Below are positions 15,488 through 16,377 of a stretch of 16,377 nt of DNA, piece by piece (position 1 is the first letter of the stretch; the number at the start of each line of letters is the position of its first letter). The translations under genes were made by a program, and so were the position numbers. The notes beneath the pieces are model-generated. The model saw nothing but the letters and a program-made list of their open reading frames with translations. It searched no databases and had not been told where the DNA came from. Source of the DNA: Stenotrophomonas sp. UBA2302 (GTDB lineage: Bacteria; Pseudomonadota; Gammaproteobacteria; Xanthomonadales; Xanthomonadaceae); contig DDVW01000062.1 in the NCBI GenBank assembly GCA_002345545.1, positions 1-16,377 of the forward strand, given 5' to 3'.

Positions 15488-15563
15488 TGGTGCCGCTTGT
15501 CCGAATCGAACGGACGACCTACTGTTTACAAGACAGTTGCTCTACCAACTGAGCTAAAGCGGC
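15488..15563 (-). tRNA. trnT: tRNA-Thr(UGU), CCA encoded
   Basis: The minus strand folds as a complete 76-base cloverleaf. The acceptor stem is GCCGCTT/AAGCGGC. The D arm is GCTC-AGTTGGTA-GAGC. The anticodon arm is ACTGT-CTTGTAA-ACAGT, with anticodon TGT at 15528-15530. The T arm is GTCCG-TTCGATT-CGGAC. The discriminator is A and the 3' CCA is encoded (15488-15490). It decodes ACA and related threonine codons. It lies between the SPOR-protein gene and arginase, 93 bases after the former. Confidence 0.97.
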
Positions 15564-15597
15564 ATGTTGTTTGCGCGGCCGTTGCGGCAGCGCGGGC

Positions 15598-15603
15598 AGT
15601 GTA
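15598..15603 (-). promoter_or_regulatory. candidate -10 of tRNA-Thr
   Basis: On the minus strand TACACT lies 35 bases upstream of the tRNA 5' end. The -35 region is not close to consensus. The same -10 hexamer precedes trpS. Confidence 0.35.
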
Positions 15604-15656
15604 CGCGAACTGTGGCGCGGAACCACCGGCGCGACGTGGCCGGCGGGGGCGTCATT

Positions 15657-16377
15657 CTAGCGCAGGCGCGCGCAATCCAGCGACTGCTGTTGCGTGGCTC
15701 CGGCCTGCCGCATTGCCGCCGCCGCACCGGTGCCAGCCGCCAAGGCGGCATCGATCCACCAGCGCGCCGGTGTTTCATTGCCGCTGGGCACCAGCGTGGC
15801 GGCAAAGCCGGCAGCGGCCAGTGATGCCAGGCGGCGCTCGGCGCCTTCCCGGTTGCGGTACTGGCCCAGGGCGATCGCGTTGGCGTCGTCTCCCTGGGCA
15901 ATGATGAAGTAGTCGCTGAAGCCCGCGTCGACGATGCGCTTGACCGTGGCCTGCGCGTCCTCGCGGCTGGCCGCGGCCGGGATCAGCACGCGATATCCCG
16001 ATGCCGCCTTGCCCGGCACTTCATGCAGACGCGGTTGTTCGGCCATCCCCGCCAGCCGTGCCAGTGCCGCCTTCGCCTCGGCTTCGGCAGCAAACGGCCC
16101 CAGGCGCAGGCACTCCTGCACCACCGCCGGCGGGGGCACGGGTGCCGGAACCGGTGTCGCGCTGGGAGCGGCAGCGGCTGCTGGCGAAGCTGCCGGGACA
16201 TCAACCGCAACCGCCGGATCGGTTTCAGGCGCTTTTGCAGGCATTGCCATCGCCGTATCGGCCGGCCGCGACACCGCACCGGTCGATTGCGGATGCGGCA
16301 ACAATTCCAGCGTGGCCACGCCGGGCTCGGCGCGTGCCGGTACGGGTGCGGCAGCCGGCTTCGGCGCCAACCACCAC
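15657..16377 (-). CDS. SPOR-domain protein, 5' end outside window (partial)
   Basis: The frame runs from the right edge to TAG at 15657-15659, about 239 residues, and continues beyond the window (edge codons read WWLAPKP). Order: a probable end of an N-terminal membrane anchor, then a long Ala/Pro-rich linker, then SPOR-type sequence from CLRLGPFAAEAEAKAALARL through YRVLIPAAASREDAQATVKR to AIALGQYRNREGAERRL. SPOR domains bind denuded peptidoglycan at the septum, so a role in cell division or envelope maintenance is likely. In Xanthomonadaceae such a gene often follows coaX, which cannot be checked here. It may run on toward the tRNA gene. A short start within the window (TTG 16370) is possible but less likely. 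Confidence 0.88.
   Translation of the reverse strand, partial: WWLAPKPAAAPVPARAEPGVATLELLPHPQSTGAVSRPADTAMAMPAKAPETDPAVAVDVPAASPAAAAAPSATPVPAPVPPPAVVQECLRLGPFAAEAEAKAALARLAGMAEQPRLHEVPGKAASGYRVLIPAAASREDAQATVKRIVDAGFSDYFIIAQGDDANAIALGQYRNREGAERRLASLAAAGFAATLVPSGNETPARWWIDAALAAGTGAAAAMRQAGATQQQSLDCARLR

Overview
The window looks like chromosomal DNA from a Xanthomonadaceae gammaproteobacterium, most likely Stenotrophomonas or a close relative. This is an inference from several features. Codon use is GC-rich, with G or C dominating third positions. There is a large TonB-dependent receptor of the style abundant in that family. The tryptophanyl-tRNA synthetase is an extended version of about 430 residues. 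Two entericidin-like lipoproteins lie in tandem, and an intergenic palindromic element carries a 13-bp stem that, from memory, recurs in Xanthomonadaceae. No phage, CRISPR array or recognisable defence system was found.

Layout, left part (plus strand). Bases 1-85 are the last codons of an IS481-like transposase running in from the left. The element seems to end near base 80, inside a CTAG target that supplies the stop codon. A roughly 490-bp gap follows, with strong palindromes and two hexanucleotide repeat tracts. Then comes a three-gene ABC exporter operon of the MacB/LolCDE type: an ATPase (574-1275) and two FtsX-type permeases (1343-2503 and 2514-3821). A 24-codon mini-ORF bridges the ATPase and the first permease with ATGA overlaps at both ends. 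A structured 290-bp gap holds an intrinsic-terminator hairpin only 22 bases before the TonB-dependent receptor gene (4112-6967), which suggests attenuation. The receptor ends at a UUCG-loop terminator.

Right part (all minus strand, read from the right end). A SPOR-domain protein is cut by the window edge. It is followed by tRNA-Thr(UGU), arginase, two tandem entericidin-like lipoproteins with a terminator, and a CsbD-family stress protein. Next come trpS, a three-helix small membrane protein and an MBL-fold hydrolase, probably one transcription unit. A secreted M28 zinc peptidase with a PA domain follows, and then two DMT-family exporters (YedA-like and RarD) whose genes overlap by four bases.

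How they fit together: the ATPase and two permeases should form one inner-membrane complex. The receptor, the M28 peptidase and the entericidins act in the outer membrane or periplasm. TrpS, tRNA-Thr and arginase are housekeeping or amino-acid functions. I saw no convincing new multi-gene system. The least explained items are the bridging mini-ORF, the terminator in the receptor leader, the C-terminal domain of TrpS, the cysteine-tailed entericidin paralogue, and the small membrane protein between trpS and the MBL hydrolase.
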